DNA of 64,000 nucleotides from Strigamia acuminata. Taxonomy: Eukaryota > Arthropoda > Chilopoda > Geophilomorpha > Linotaeniidae. Shown piece by piece: positions 22,001 through 34,200 of the stretch. The translations under genes were made by a program, and so were the position numbers. The notes under the pieces were generated by a model. That model saw only the letters and a program-made list of their open reading frames with translations, was not told the DNA's origin and did not search any database. The number at the start of each line of letters is the position of its first letter. The first letter of the stretch is position 1. Location: contig OX442323.1 in NCBI GenBank assembly GCA_949358305.1, positions 4,588,001 to 4,652,000 of the forward strand, written 5' to 3'.

Positions 22001-23178
22001 GCAAGTTAAAGGAAAGAATATTTATGGAGCAACCGGAAGGATTTGAAGAAGCAGGAATCGAATTTGTTTGTAGACTTTTAAGAAGTATTTACGGGCTAAA
22101 GCAAGCAGGACGTTGTTGGAACGAAAGACTACATGAAGTTCTGACAGCTTGCGGATTCAAAAGAATGGCAGATGATCCGTGTCTTTATCAATACAGAAGC
22201 GACGACGGAACAATGTACGTAGCAGTTTACGTAGACGATCTTGTGACGGCAAGTTCAAACGCCAAGGTTCGAGATGAAAAGATCAAAGACTTGAACAAAT
22301 TTGTGGAATTGGTGTCAATGGGCAAACTTACTTACGTTTTGGGTTTGGAAGTCAGTCAAAAAGATGGAGAGATTTATCTATTTCAACGAAAATACGCAGA
22401 GAAAATTTTGAAACGTTTCGGACTGGATAAATGCAATTCAGTTGCTACACCGATGGAATTGGGACTTAAGTTGGAGGAGTTTGAAGACAGCAAGCCAGTT
22501 GACCAGAAACTGTATCAAGAAGTTATTGGAAGTATTATGTACTTGGCAACCAGTACCAGGCCAGACCTAAGCTTTGCGGTGAGCTCACTTTCCCGATTTA
22601 ACAAGGACCCGAGGGAAATTCACATGGCTGCAGCAAAGCGAGTACTAAGATACATTCGAGGGACGCTAGATTATAAATTGAAGTACACGAAAGGGGAGTA
22701 CCATCTACACTCCTACGCTGACGCGAGTTGGAACTCAACGCAAAACGCACGTTCATTCACGGGATACGTTGTGAAGAACGGGGAATCATTGTTAAGTTGG
22801 CGTTGCAAGAAGCAAGGCAACGTGGCGGAGTCTTCTTGCGAGAGCGAGCTAGATGCGGTGGCCGACGCGGTCAAGGAACTGAGTTGGGTGAAAGGGATTT
22901 ATGGAGATTTGCGAGCACCGATCAACAAGGAGATGACACTCTACAATGACAACGAAGCGGCAGTCCAGATGTTGCAGGATGGTGTGCAAAGAGTTCGGAC
23001 GAAATATCTTAACCGAAAGTACCATCTAGTCAAGTCCAAAGTCGAGGTGGACAAGATACAAGTTGTACACGTACCAGGAGTGGAGATGTGGGCGGATGTT
23101 TTAACAAAACCGCTCAGCAAGCCGAACATTGATAAATGTTTGCGAGGGATGAACATTCTTCAAAGACAAGTTGAATAA
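19030..23178 (+). CDS. Copia Gag-Pol polyprotein, 1382 aa
   Basis: A single uninterrupted frame. Gag region residues 1-230 end in a CCHC zinc knuckle (C229-C242, CFNCHKKGHFARDC). Aspartic protease active site LIDSGATSHM has D327. Integrase has an HHCC finger (H461, H466, C495, C498) and a catalytic triad D526, D589, E625 with the D-35-E spacing. A Glu/Pro/Gln-rich linker (about 790-825) separates it from reverse transcriptase, whose catalytic motif is YVDDL (D1069-D1070). RNase H shows YADASW (D1231) and SSCESELDA (E1271/E1273). The order protease-integrase-RT-RNase H defines the Ty1/copia superfamily. All catalytic residues sought are present. The GC content and codon use are higher in GC than in the surrounding genes, as expected for a recent invader. 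Confidence 0.96.
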   Translation: MADAIVNISSNSTAIERLTERNYFLWKMRIRSTLKKQHLWKTTIEQGEPEKARPGQANYAQMQAIWDDWEKKNDEAMHILVISLSAEQAVRYSTETSAKILWDKIEADMGPRNAYEIVKCGIELAKLKMQEKESVDEYVNRAEAIKAKGAELGKIYSNQEMVAYVAQGLRAEFEHNVRIFDGQKNDLSMMDARTMLRGEEERQREKRKSGQGSENAYRARPKGKTGIECFNCHKKGHFARDCWSKDKSKEGPTGSANARTRGGGAKPFEKWRGGKKPTEHSARCEAIPTSKPREYSFGAWVKPRSRMDERANAVTTQEEEGEEWLIDSGATSHMVSSKEVFQVFEPYPQNVGLASGEVEAESPGRGELVIEENKMANKLRLNNVLYVPTLQTNLLSVPKIVDAGLEVRFTKNCANVLDAAGNKVMTAQRVDNKFLLSATYCEGSRGEVACATGAPTRTIWHRRLGHPNPRSMDEMEKQGLVRGMTWDNKTQVEQCTECIKAKMAKISRKTVTFQQSQQILELLHMDLMGPMPTNSLGGARFILTIVDDYSRMIFVKLLVQKGQAAEAIKGFLTRHELQKGEKVKRIRTDNGGEFLNENLAQFYGQKGIHHELTTPWTPMSNGLAERTNRTITETMRALMLDSKLALPFWGEAMLTAAYLRNRCRSSVHGKTPYEIWMGRPPDVSYLRRFGCVAHVLEPKFRQTKLSAKTKEGFLVGYSATRKAYRIFMQETGRITESRDVAFDETRLGNLDVPEETKTVELVELDVHYDTPVLPIGVPAPVEHVQPELQHEPEPEPEPIQEPEQEQEQEPVQVPAQVPARRGGRRPGATKNVLAVEKQARIEATEADLLQRGVRRSGRLREQANMADVLITPTTQKEAMKLPQADKWKEAMQDEINSMHQHEVWKMEKRPNDVKPVKSKWVFRIKENPDESLNRYKARLVAVGCSQKPGTDYDQTFSPVVRIESLRILLDLAAKGDLLLDLHDVKTAYLHGKLKERIFMEQPEGFEEAGIEFVCRLLRSIYGLKQAGRCWNERLHEVLTACGFKRMADDPCLYQYRSDDGTMYVAVYVDDLVTASSNAKVRDEKIKDLNKFVELVSMGKLTYVLGLEVSQKDGEIYLFQRKYAEKILKRFGLDKCNSVATPMELGLKLEEFEDSKPVDQKLYQEVIGSIMYLATSTRPDLSFAVSSLSRFNKDPREIHMAAAKRVLRYIRGTLDYKLKYTKGEYHLHSYADASWNSTQNARSFTGYVVKNGESLLSWRCKKQGNVAESSCESELDAVADAVKELSWVKGIYGDLRAPINKEMTLYNDNEAAVQMLQDGVQRVRTKYLNRKYHLVKSKVEVDKIQVVHVPGVEMWADVLTKPLSKPNIDKCLRGMNILQRQVE

Positions 23179-23250
23179 TTGTTTATGATATTGATGTTGA
23201 ATGTTTGAATTTACAAATAGTTTATTTAAGTTGGTTTTTTTGAGTGTTAA

Positions 23251-23265
23251 AATCAAAGGGGAGAT
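23251..23265 (+). promoter_or_regulatory. Polypurine tract of the copia element
   Basis: AAAGGGGAGA lies directly before the 3' LTR start at 23266 and would prime plus-strand DNA synthesis. Confidence 0.85.
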
Positions 23266-23450
23266 TGTGAGTGGATTTAAACACTAAGTTAAATAATTGA
23301 TTGATTGTTTTGATTGAAAGGCAAGAGACCTTTATTGTGTGAGCGCGGTTGTCACAGACAACACAAACTGTATACAAATGGATGATTAAATGAGCGATAT
23401 TTATGTTTCAATGTTCAAATGGTCGTGGCTAATTCCCAGGTGTATCAACA
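23266..23450 (+). repeat. 3' LTR of the copia element
   Basis: 185 bp, identical by eye to the 5' LTR, followed by the target duplication GAAGT. Confidence 0.95.
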
Positions 23451-23862
23451 GAAGTGGCCGTTTTGGACAACACATCGGTAATTTGCATGCATATGCAGTA
23501 TATGCACTGTACGGTATACAATTTCAATTAAAGATCGCCCTTGACATAGGTCGTAGCAAAAATTTACGTTTGCAATTATAATCCGCGATTTTTAATCGAA
23601 GAAGTACGGTATTAAGATAAGTTTTATTTCCATCTAACTTCAAAAACTAATTTTGTGGTTTATTTAATATCGTTGTGAAAACATATGTGAATTTATTATA
23701 GAAACTTTTATAGATAAAAAAAAATTTAAACGAGCATTTATAAAGGTCTAAAGCATTTGGTCGTATTTGTTGATTATGACATTGACTGAACCGGTTGATG
23801 GTAAGATGGTGAACCTAAGAAGACGAGATGGCACAGGTAATTATGATAATATTTAAAATTTC

Positions 23863-26800
23863 TTAAATTTTATTTTTACTTTTTTTAGATTTGTCGAGGG
23901 AACCAACGACGACATTAAATAATAGAAGTAATAAAATTCCACTTCCAACAGTTAGGAGTAAATAGCATGCAATGTGATACAGTTTCTGCGGTTTCATTAA
24001 CAAGTCATCATAAAGCTGTAACATCTTTGGGTTCCAAGTACCAAACTAATAGCAAGTATAATAGCAAACAAAATTATTTCATTTGTACATTACTGTAGTA
24101 AATTAGAAACCTCATCCATCCAGAAAATTGGGAAAAGCATTTCGGTGAAATTTTTGTACAGTCTGAAGATTTAAAAGAAGTTAATTATCAATTAAAAGAA
24201 AATGGTAAAATTTTACTTACGCAATATGAGAAACTGTTCGAACAGCTATATTTACTTGGACTCTTTTGTGGGCTCTGATAGTTATACCACTGATCTAAAT
24301 ATTAAACAAGTAAATATAAAAAAACCCAAGTTTTTGGGAAAAGGCTTTTATATTGGAGCTTCAAATCGCCGCCTGAGTGCGCTACTACCGCAGAATGTTT
24401 CGTGATGTGCCAAAAAAACCGTTATAAAAAAGAACCTTTTCTTAACAATATTAAAAAACAAAATATGTGGGCAGATAGGAATTTTTATTTTAACCAGGTT
24501 TAGCTTGGTTTCAGAATTTAACGAGCCCATTTTGATACGGAAAAAATAAAAAAACGTTCGGGACAAACATCGGAAGTTAATACAAACAAACTATGAAGTC
24601 AAGTTAAATTAAAACCTTTAAAAAGGGATATCGCAAGTTATCTCCAACCTGGTGTCTGCCAGCCTCGGTTCAGGACCCATAGCCGTTTAGACCTCCTATT
24701 TGACAAACGGCAAATTTATGTGATCCTCCTGCTGCCCAAGGGGACCCAGCATCACTGACACCACTGCTCAATGGCCCCGAGGTCAGCCTTATCTTTGTGG
24801 AGTGTGGACTGACCCAGTGAGGGGAGCAGTCCTCTGTGCTGCTCCACCTTTCTCCCTATTCACCACTGCAATGCTCAGTGTGATGTTGGATTCACCAAAG
24901 CCTCCATGAGCAGCCACATGAGGTAAGTACTGCAGAATAATAAGGCATACCCATTACGTCACCCGTGACGTAATGGTTTCTCTGTGGCGTGCCTTTGAGG
25001 CACGTCCAACACATGGGTTAGACTTGGGATCTCCGACCCCTAGACAACGGATTAAAGGCCACCAAACCTAACAATCTGGAGCCCCTTGTCTTATTTTACG
25101 TTAGCGTGCGTCCCACGCTAGGGTATTTTGTCCCCAGATGGTCCTAGATTAGACCATGCCGTCACATTTACATTAGCCAAATTAGGTATCAGGGCAGGTG
25201 CTGTTGTCACATACAAGGGATGATTTGGCCAATAAAGAAAGGTTGACCCGCTTGATATTTTTCTAAGCTGTTAATTTATTGTGGTTTCTTTTCTGCATTG
25301 CATAACTACGTCCCAGCTGGAGTCAAGTTGGAGTTGTAGGTGTGTAGAACCGACTGCTGTCTTTTCATTTTCATCCTTTCAGCCCAACATATTGCTTGTG
25401 TTCTGGTCAAATATGCGCATTGCGTTACGTTGTTGATAAATTGTTGATTCCCGGGGTTGTTTCCCATTGTGGCATTGTGAATACCCAAAAAATTGGAGTT
25501 GGTGATATACTCTGGACCGAGATAACGTTGTCCTATTTCCAGTCTTATCACTGGTGTAGTGGCACAAAAAAGTAGCCCATAACACCATAATTGTAATCTG
25601 ACTGGGCAAAACAACCAATAAAAAACTAAACCTTTGTTTACCTGCCAAAAGAAACCAACAAACTTTGCTAACGTTGTTTGATTGATTAAAAAGGGAAAAG
25701 CTTATTACCAAATAAAAAAGTCATCATTTTAATCACTTTTTACACAGAAATTCATTGAAAATTAACAGAACTACTTTTCTGCTTAGTAGAACATAGTCCA
25801 CAGTTTGGCGTAATCCGGCTCAACCAATTGGGAAATAGGACAACGCTATCTCGGTCCAGAGTATCGTTTCAAAACCCCAATTGTAAACTAACCGGGTCTA
25901 TATCCATAATGGGCCTGTGAAGCTTTTCGTTCCTTTTGAGACCTTTTACTGCTTGGTAATAGGTATCATCACTTTGGTAAAAATGTGGTAGTGATATGAC
26001 AATAGGTGCTGTGCCTACACACAATGAAAGAACAATTTATATTAAAGATTGGCTGATGCTTTTGGTTGTCATTGCAACATTTTACCTTTCTGGCATGCTG
26101 AAATGTCAAATACTCCAGATTTGAAACAAGTTTTGCTTCTATTGCAGTAACATTTGTTTTCAGGTACTATGTCAGAGGATGCCATCACAGAGGTGGGAAA
26201 GCGATAACTATATGCTTTAATCCCATGTACGTACGTCAAATCTTTATACTCCATATGAAAAGACCTTTAAAGAGGTTTATAGGAGATTGCTAAGTTTTAA
26301 ATAAAATAATCTCTTACCTACAAAAATCAGGAAAAAACACTTTTTGGTTTTCATAGTTTGTGATAAGAGGTCTAAAGAACACACCACCTAATCAGACAGT
26401 GAAATGTTTATCAGTTTGTAAGCAATTTGACATTTAATGAGATTACTTGTTCCATTAAGCATATTGCAGTATTTGGAATCCCACCAGTTGAGAGAGCTGC
26501 AAATCAAGTGAAATGGTTATTTTGCTGCAGAAGAATATTTAACTATAGGCGCATTTAATCTTATATGGATTTCTTTGATTTTGCTGATTTTTTTTATTTT
26601 GGAAGACCAGAAGTGACGATTTTTACGTCATGAAAACGAAATCCGATTTAGGGAAAGCAACGTGTAAGGTCGCTTTCTTTGATTTCAAGTTGACTTCACG
26701 TTATTCTTGTTTGCATTTAACAATTGACATGACTTTCAAACGAAAAGCAAGCGATTGTAATATGACTATTTTAGCCGCGTTTGAGCTCTCGAACGCTGCT

Positions 26801-29800
26801 GACTGTGTTTAAATGTTCCGTCGTGCTATGGCATGGCAATAATCGTGATATTTCGGCCACGTTTGAGCTCTCGAACACAGCTGACTTTGTTTAAATGTCC
26901 TGCATGGCAAAATCGTGATATTTTGGCCACGTTAAATTTCTTTCAATTTTTGTCCCAATTTGCCAAGTTTGATTGCGCTATCGGTAGGTTGCAGCTCATT
27001 GATCTAAGGGTTCGTGACAAGAGCTTACAGCGATGTTTGCTCACCTTAGGTTATTCCATTTGTGTATTTGCATATATTTTTCTGGATATTTATTTCCTGC
27101 AAAGATTGATAGTTCCAAGGACACATTTCGCTAGAACAAATAATTAACAAATATAAATCTATAAGGAAAATAATCCAATTTCAAACATTACATCATAGAA
27201 TATTCCAAAAGTTCCATTAGGTAAAACCTTCCTTCCTGATTGTGCTTCCAAATACATCATCAGCTTATCCTGGTATCCTTTGAATATCATCTCATCCACT
27301 GTTTTCGTAACAAATGGTGTTGCTTTATATAATTTTATCATTTGAGATAGAACTATTAGCTGTGCTAAACCTAATTTTCCTTCTGTTTGTATTGCCACAG
27401 TCTGAAAGAGACATCGAGACATAAATTGGGTTTTTTACCCAGAGACGGATTTATGCGAGATTGGATTCTGCGAGAACTGCAAGAACTTTTAAATCCGCTC
27501 ATCCACTGGTTATACTTGATATTTACTGTCAATGGGATGTTTAGTGTTGTCACACTATCCGTCAATGATCCATTGGACAGACTCGGTATAAAATAATGGT
27601 TCAGACGTTCTTTGTAGCGCATTGTATCTTCGTCATCATTAAAATGGATGTCGATTTTTTCTCGCTTTTGTCTAAAAATGTTTATATCACACAGTTGTTT
27701 TTAGAACAGTGATTCCCAACCCCACGTTCGTGACCCAAAGTTTGATTGTGATGGATTTTTTACAGGTCATTACTAGTCAGATACAAAAGAGAGGTTCTGC
27801 TAGGCGGAGGACGGGAACGGCAACTGGAAGAATTAGCTCCGCCTGAAGAGATTGTAGTGGCCAAAGAACATCGGAATAAATAGCACAACCAGTTGGGGTA
27901 CCGTAACACGTGAGGCATAAAAATAAGATCAACTGGTTGACCATTAGTGACAGTAAAGACAACGCGCTAGTTGTACTAAACCAAAAATATACAACTGGAA
28001 AACAACTACAAAACAAAATGGCATCCGAGAAATAACAAAACACAATAGTTTCTAATGAAACACAATACCGCCCACCCATTGCCGTTGTTTTTACCCGTTC
28101 TCCAACAACGTCTGGATCGACAATTACATGTCGTTAACAACAAAGCCTTTGCGCGCAACGCCAAACTTAGCTCCGCCTCCATGATGTCAGCACAAAAAGT
28201 GATGACGTTCGGCTCTAAGGCCGAGCAGAACCTCTCTAAAAACTTTATTATACCGATCCCTTTTATAACCAGAAATTTGGGATGGACATAAGATCAAGAA
28301 AGATCATATTTATTCTGTAATAAGTATACAGGGTGTTTCGTTTAAGACGTTACAGTCAATTTACAGAATAAGTATCTGCTTTTTCAAAAAACCAAGTAGA
28401 CTAGCTTACGGAAAGTAGAAATGACAATCCAATAGTGTAATCAAATTTTATGCCAGACATGCAACAATGCACTTTTTATATGCTAACCCTTTAACTGGTC
28501 GAGATAGAGCAAAATTTCCAATTACAAAGTTTGTAGAGCACTATCAAATTAGTACTATCCAACTTATCTTAGTCATATTAAGTTAAATTGTGGAAACTGG
28601 TGGTTTCTAAAATGAAGTGTTTTAGTTCCATATTATTACCACTATGGGACAAGTGAAAATTCTCACTTGTGACCCGGATTAATGTATTCTCAGAATTTGA
28701 GGATTATCTTAATCCCTTTGCCTTTATATACTCAAACAATTGAATAAATTTACACTAGGTGCATTCAATAAGTCTAAAACGTATGCAAAACTCGTTTCAT
28801 GTTTGTACGTGACGTCATTCCCATTCCCATTGAATAACATGTTATTCGATGGGAATGACGTCACGTGCAAACACGAAACGAGTTTTGCATACGTTTTAGA
28901 CTTTTTGAATGCACCTACTGTTCTTTGAAATGTAACACTGACTACACGTTTTTCTGAGTCCACCAACATTTCGAACTGAATCCGACTCCATCCGTCGTTT
29001 AACCCTTCCAACCCGAAAGAATTTGCCTCCCATCTCTCCCTAAGATGGGCATTATATGACCCAGATTCTGCGCATGCGCAACATCCGGGTCTTAGGAAAT
29101 TTCAAAGGAATTTGGCCAACACATGTTTTTCACCACAACAAAGATGGCCGCCGCTGCATCAAGGACACATGTAAATGTCCCTTTGCCATCAATTTTATAG
29201 ACATTTTGATCCAGAAAATATACATTTTGATCTATTTATTATGTTTTGATCAATTTTGTATATATTTTGGTCAATTTTTTTATGTTTTGATCAATTTTTT
29301 TATATTTTGATTAATATTTTTAATCTTTGGGTTCAAATTACACACAAAATAAAAACATTAAAAAAATTTCAATTGTGGTGTAGTGTTTAGTGATGTTTCA
29401 AAGGAAAAGTCAGCAAAAATCAGATAAAAAAAAAATTTCTTTCATATAAAAATAATGACTTTTTTAAAGTGATGTAACAAAAAGACCCATCTTAGGGTTG
29501 GAAGGGTTAAACTAATTTTTAAGCTAAATCATTTATACAAGTTGCTCGTGCAACGTCTCACAAATGTTTTTGTTTTAAAATGAAAACAAATCAGCTGAAA
29601 TAAAGCCAGCCATTGTGGAAAAAATTAATTTTCTACTGCAAAAGTACTGAATTTCTTCAATAAATGTATTCAAATTTGCATTATTATGCAAGTAAACAAG
29701 AAAAACCAGTCTTTTTTTTAATGTCTAACTTATTTTATTTTTATAATAATAAAAAATGTCAATTTGATGATTTGTACAGTTAACTTAAGGTGACTAAGAT

Positions 29801-31275
29801 AAGTTGGATAGTACTAATTTGATGGTGCTCTACAACTTTGTAATTGGAAATTTTGCTCTATCTTGACTAATTAACGGGTTAGCGAATGAAAAGTGCATTG
29901 TTGCATGTCTGGCATAAAGTTTGATTACACTATTGGATTTGTCATCCTTTCTTTGCTGTAGGCTAGTCTACTTGGTTTTTTTAAAAAGTATATAACTTAC
30001 TTATTCTGGAAATTGACTGTAATGTCTTAAAAGAAACACCCTGTATATAAGTTTAGGTATACAGTACCTGAATGTGTATGGTCCAATTTCTTGGAGTATT
30101 GGTTTACTTGAATTCAGTAAGATCTCTTGAGGATTGGTAACATTAAATAAGTAAATTTTCAAATAAACTGGGTCTGGATTTTCAATCCAAATTTCATACG
30201 CAAAAGATCCGTTATATAATCTCATCATCTGAAAAAGGTTAGTTTTGTTATCATAATGTGGAAATGAAACAATAATAATATCTTAATATCGTTTTATATG
30301 CGTGTGCAGTTTAACTGTATTATCGAATTATCTTATACGCTAACAATAACGATAATATCGCCTCATTGTTTCATAATATCGAAGAATAAATTCTTGTACT
30401 TTGCCCAACTTTTCTTTCAGATTATTCAGCCTGAAATTCACTCATTGGTTCTTTCATCAGCACAAACTAAATGCTGTTGGAAAAAATGAACTTTGAATTT
30501 AAACAACTGTGAGCGTAAATAAATACAAAATACAAATACAAAATACAAATACAAAATAAATACAAAAATGTTCAATGTTGATCAAGAAAATTTTAAAAGT
30601 GCCTAACAGTTTCAGAGGGGTGTTAATGTAGTTTGTCACTAGATGCAACACAGGAAAACAGACGTAACGTAACTATAAAAATAAAGTAAATAATGCTAAA
30701 ATAAAGTAATAAACAACATAATAAACTCATCATTAAAAGTGTAGTACCAAAATATTGTTGTTTATTACTTTATTTTAGCATTATTAGGCCTAATATTAGG
30801 CTTAATACTGCTAAATAACAACTGGAATTAGAAAATCGTCTGCGCAGAATGGGATGCCCGGTATGGATTTAGCATCAAGATATCGGGCGCGAACTGTAGG
30901 GTTGCAGGGCCACCGAGTGGGGGAAGTGGTTTGGGGTTGTATTTCGGCGCTCACTTGTTGCATGAAGGTATTGCACAACCTGCATAACTACAAGTAGATG
31001 CGATGGAATTGCAGAGGTGCAGAGGTGCAGAATGCAGCATTCTGGGCATGATCTTGTCTGTAGATGGCCCTAGACCGTACTATAGTTGCTATAACCAATC
31101 AACACACTACATATTTTCCAAAAATTCTTCAATAAAATAAAAATTAGAAACTTACTTCCATTAATTTACTATTCCGAAGCAATGGGAAAATTACAAGAAG
31201 TATCACGCCTAAAATCAAAAGGCCGCTTCCGAAGAAAAATGCAATTTTTTGCCGGTGTGGTATGTTCGATTTCAT
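23863..31275 (-). CDS. Gene C: intact CD36/SCARB-family scavenger receptor, 483 aa
   Basis: Twelve minus-strand exons: 31156..31275, 30068..30228, 27527..27671, 27192..27401, 27045..27130, 26447..26496, 26318..26387, 26086..26264, 25893..26014, 24221..24294, 24111..24162, 23863..24045; 1452 nt in phase. The N-terminal helix (IAFFFGSGLLILGV) is followed by NGSFAYEIW, LFNVTNPQE, GPYTFR, TPFVTKTVDEMIFKGYQDK, NGTFGIFYD, NMLNGTSGVFF, FFPDFCRSF, the cysteine segment NKCYCNRSKTC, PIVISLPHFYQ, IRAHKRVQVN and LFPIFWMDE. The C-terminal helix (~446-468) ends in a Lys/Ser-rich tail. It is the intact partner of gene B in the duplicated block; exon sizes match D except exons 5, 9 and 12. Expected role: lipid or lipoprotein receptor in the plasma or endolysosomal membrane. 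All donors are GT. Confidence 0.94.
24640..24840 (-). repeat. Dispersed repeat family R1, second copy
   Basis: Paralogous to 3520-3715 in gene B intron 9. Similarity to gene B ends near 24828, where about 890 bp is present only in C. Confidence 0.5.
25506..25864. mobile_element. Foldback element, TACTCTG family
   Basis: The left arm (25506-25540, TATACTCTGGACCGAGATAACG) is mirrored by the right arm (25831-25864). Related hairpins with TACTCTG and CCTATT-type arms are at 43468-43850 and 58355-58932. The right arm ends about 30 bp from exon 9 of gene C. Gene B retains only the right arm (near 3810-3850). Confidence 0.65.
27789..28237. mobile_element. Foldback/MITE insertion specific to gene C intron 2
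   Basis: GAGAGGTTCTGC at the left is mirrored by GCAGAACCTCTC at the right. Gene B at the same place runs straight through (GATATAAAACTTTATT near 6862), so this is an insertion in C or a precise loss in B. No transposase. Confidence 0.75.
28756..28917. repeat. Near-perfect hairpin with TGACGTCA-like core
   Basis: Each arm is about 75 bp (GGTGCATTCAA...AAAACTCGTTTC...GACGTCATTCCCAT). A shorter homolog lies at 7081-7206 in gene B. Confidence 0.8.
28999..29510. mobile_element. TTAA-flanked MITE, family 2
   Basis: TTAACCCTTCCAACC at the left and GGTTGGAAGGGTTAA at the right; the same family as the element that broke gene B exon 9. Nested in the foldback element. Confidence 0.8.
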
Positions 31276-34200
31276 AATGGATTAACTATACACTAACTGG
31301 TGACTTTGCTATTTGATCTTTTATATATTTACGAATTTTATCAATCATCGTTTCCTTTGTGAAATTCTGCATGCCGGGAAGAGATAAGCTAGTAAGAATG
31401 AATTTATACAAATACCTTGTACAATAAAGTATTGAATTTTGTGATCTACGTATGAGCTAATAAATGAAAACATTTTTCAATGGCGGTAAAAAAAAAATGC
31501 TTTTTAATAGAACTAGCATAATAGATAATTTTGAATAACCGTAAATTGTTTTTCATCACTACTCTAATTATCTATCGTGACGGAAATTAAAATGATTTTG
31601 ATTTCCGTCACGATTGCAGTGCTCCATAGCGAAATAAGGCCAAAATAAAAGCGGCCCGACAATACACGGAGGCTTGTGAAGGGCAACTCAAAAAATGTAT
31701 ACATGCACAAAATTAAATATACATAAATCATTAGCTGTGGTCAGGGTTGTTCAATTAACGTTTCTAGTGCAGTTTTTTCCGCTCTTTCGTTTGGTGTTTA
31801 GTTTTTGACGATCCGAGCTTTTGTTCTCAAGATATTTGCGATTTTAATCAATTATTGTCTGAATTTGCGAAGTTTGATTGCACTAGTCATTCCTGAATTT
31901 TGTGGTACTTTTTGAATCTCTTCAATGGTACTTTTATGGATTTCTTCAGATGTATCAGTATGAGATTTTGCTTGATTTTGTAAGATTTTGTGAGATTGTG
32001 CTTGATTTTGTAAGATTTTGTGAGATTGTGCTTGATTTTGTAAGATTTTGTGAGATTGTGCTTGATTTTGTAAGATTGTGCTTGATTTTGTAAGATTTTG
32101 TGAGATTGTGCTTGATTTTGTAAGATTTTGTGAGATTGTGCTTGATTTTGTAAGATTGTGCTTGATTTTGTAAGATTGTGCTTGATTTTGTGAGATTTTG
32201 CTACATTTTTTGAGATTTTGCTAAAGTAAAGTCGTTTAGTACCAAAAAAGTGTTACAGGTACTGTACCTGTCCCACAAATTGCGGTATTTTATGATAAGT
32301 ACTGTCCAAATGTCCTATGGTCTTCTCCTGGCCATGATTTGTTATAATGAGGGTGAGATTGTATAATGTTTCCACATGAAAAACGTGCTCCCGGAAAAAA
32401 TATGTAAAAACATGTGATTCTAATTCGCACCCCGACCCTTAAAACTTGGCTTTTTGGACAAAAGTACGTCTTATAAGCGGAAAAATACCGTATTGCTACG
32501 TGGCCCAGAGGTAACTGTGAACCACGTAATATTCGGGGCTGGCAAATAACTAAGAAGGACTCAATGTTAAGATTGAAAATATAACATAAATCTTTATTCT
32601 TAATCCAAACTAAATGCTAAATAATACACTAATAAATATAAGTCAAGTAAACCTAAATCAAAGCATGAATAACGTGATAATATAAGAACTCTATACCATC
32701 CGGCGTGTCATACACTGGCCGACTAAACAGTAAGAGCTTAGTAGGAGAACTGAACTAATCTGGGTCTTACTGGCTCTTATATAGTAAGATCCCCCCTGTC
32801 TTAGCAATAATTGAACAAGCCATTACATCACTGTGTAAGGCGACCTCTAGTAGCCGTTATCAGTACTAAGAAGGTTGTGACGATGACCTTTCGATGACGC
32901 TATCCGCTCAAAATGTGTATTTTGGCATAACAAGCTAGTCTATCTATTCAGTAGTTGAGAGATAGGATTGACAAAACCTAAAGTGTGAACTGGGTAAAAT
33001 AATGACACATGCGGTTATCAAGACATAACATATTTATTGATATCTAAATATAATCACCGTAAAGTGATTATATTAATCAATTTGCATGAAATACAATTAT
33101 ACAGTAACTATGCCGACAATTGGCTGTATAAATTGGTCGATTAACTATACATACAGTCGCCTAAACGGCGCTATGATAATATCAAGTCGGGTTCATCGGG
33201 TTGATAAGATGTCGTCTGAATCGGTTGATTATTTGGTCCTAGTTGTACATCGGGGTCTGGTTCAAATCTGTAATGAAAAGGTTAGTATCCGAGGACTTCC
33301 GGTTGACGGTATCTGCATCGCCACAAACTTGGGGCGGTTATTGGTTTAAATGGCTTATGAGAGCCATTTACCAATTGACCTCTTATAAATGTTTTAAGAC
33401 ATTTATAATTGGTGTGATACGTCAAATGGTTCTTCATACGAGAGTAAACTGTTGCGAGATTACAATCATAACTTCTGGTTCCGTGTAATGGATGTATTTA
33501 TTAGAGTATTACTTTTCAGTAAATACTCGTAATAATTCTGCTTACATAAAGTTGGTAATTTAGCTACACATTTACTGGCAAGTAAATGCTAATGTAGCTA
33601 GTCTTCAGTTTTGTACAGTTCTGGAAGAAGTATCCATGTTTATGCACAATGCTGAGTTGTGACATAAACCAGTTGGGGATTTAATCTAACTAAACTTTTC
33701 CGAGTTTAGTTATTTCAACCCTAATGTTACATTTTCGACACGCTGTTCGGCAGCCGTGGTTTACTGTAACTGGTAGGCCTTGTGGAACACTTGTTGAAAT
33801 ATATCCGGCCCGACGGGATTCTTACTACTCATCGCCGCGACCTGATCTCCTCACGGCCACACAGCCGTCATCGGGCACCCGGACATGGAGGCATCATATC
33901 ACCCATCTCCACGTCAAGTGTATGCCGTATGTATGTTCTCATAGGCCCGCAGTATAAGGGGCATTGGCTGCGCAATCAACAGGCAAGCTTGTGTTTGCGC
34001 AATCAACATAACACCGAAGTAGTAGAATGGGCTCAAGAAAACATATAGTCAAAATATCTGGTCAAGAGCGAGTTACTTCCTGTTGCAAGGAAATATATAC
34101 TCATGGTGGACAATAGCTTGACCATTGCTCCAATGAGAGCAGTGGTCCCCTGAATCCCTCCAATCACTGGTCAGAGTGATGGGATACTCAGGACACATTT

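Larger units (their letters stand above)
18715..23450 (+). mobile_element. Full-length Ty1/copia LTR retrotransposon
   Basis: Both LTRs are 185 bp (18715-18899 and 23266-23450), start TGTGAG and end ATCAACA, and look identical. A 5-bp target duplication GAAGT flanks the element (18710-18714, 23451-23455). It has a primer-binding site, a single gag-pol frame and a polypurine tract. The paralogous empty site GAGGTGGAGGTGGCCG is at about 2281-2296. Identical LTRs, an open polyprotein and insertion after the block duplication all point to a very recent, possibly still active copy. Confidence 0.96.
28326..30048. mobile_element. Large foldback element with ~250-bp arms (gene C intron 2)
   Basis: Arms 28326-28590 and 29776-30048 are inverted copies starting TACAGGGTGTTTC. 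Nested inside are an almost perfect 160-bp hairpin (28756-28917) and a family-2 TTAA MITE (28999-29510). The hairpin makes both strands read nearly the same peptide, so apparent frames here are not genes. Confidence 0.75.

Noticed and set aside
25306-25711. Overlapping minus-strand frames of 102 and 110 codons
   Set aside because: Within gene C intron 9 and partly in the arm of a foldback element; no family resemblance and no splice partners in phase.
28724-29011. Two overlapping opposite-strand frames with the same peptide
   Set aside because: They arise from the 160-bp palindrome at 28756-28917.
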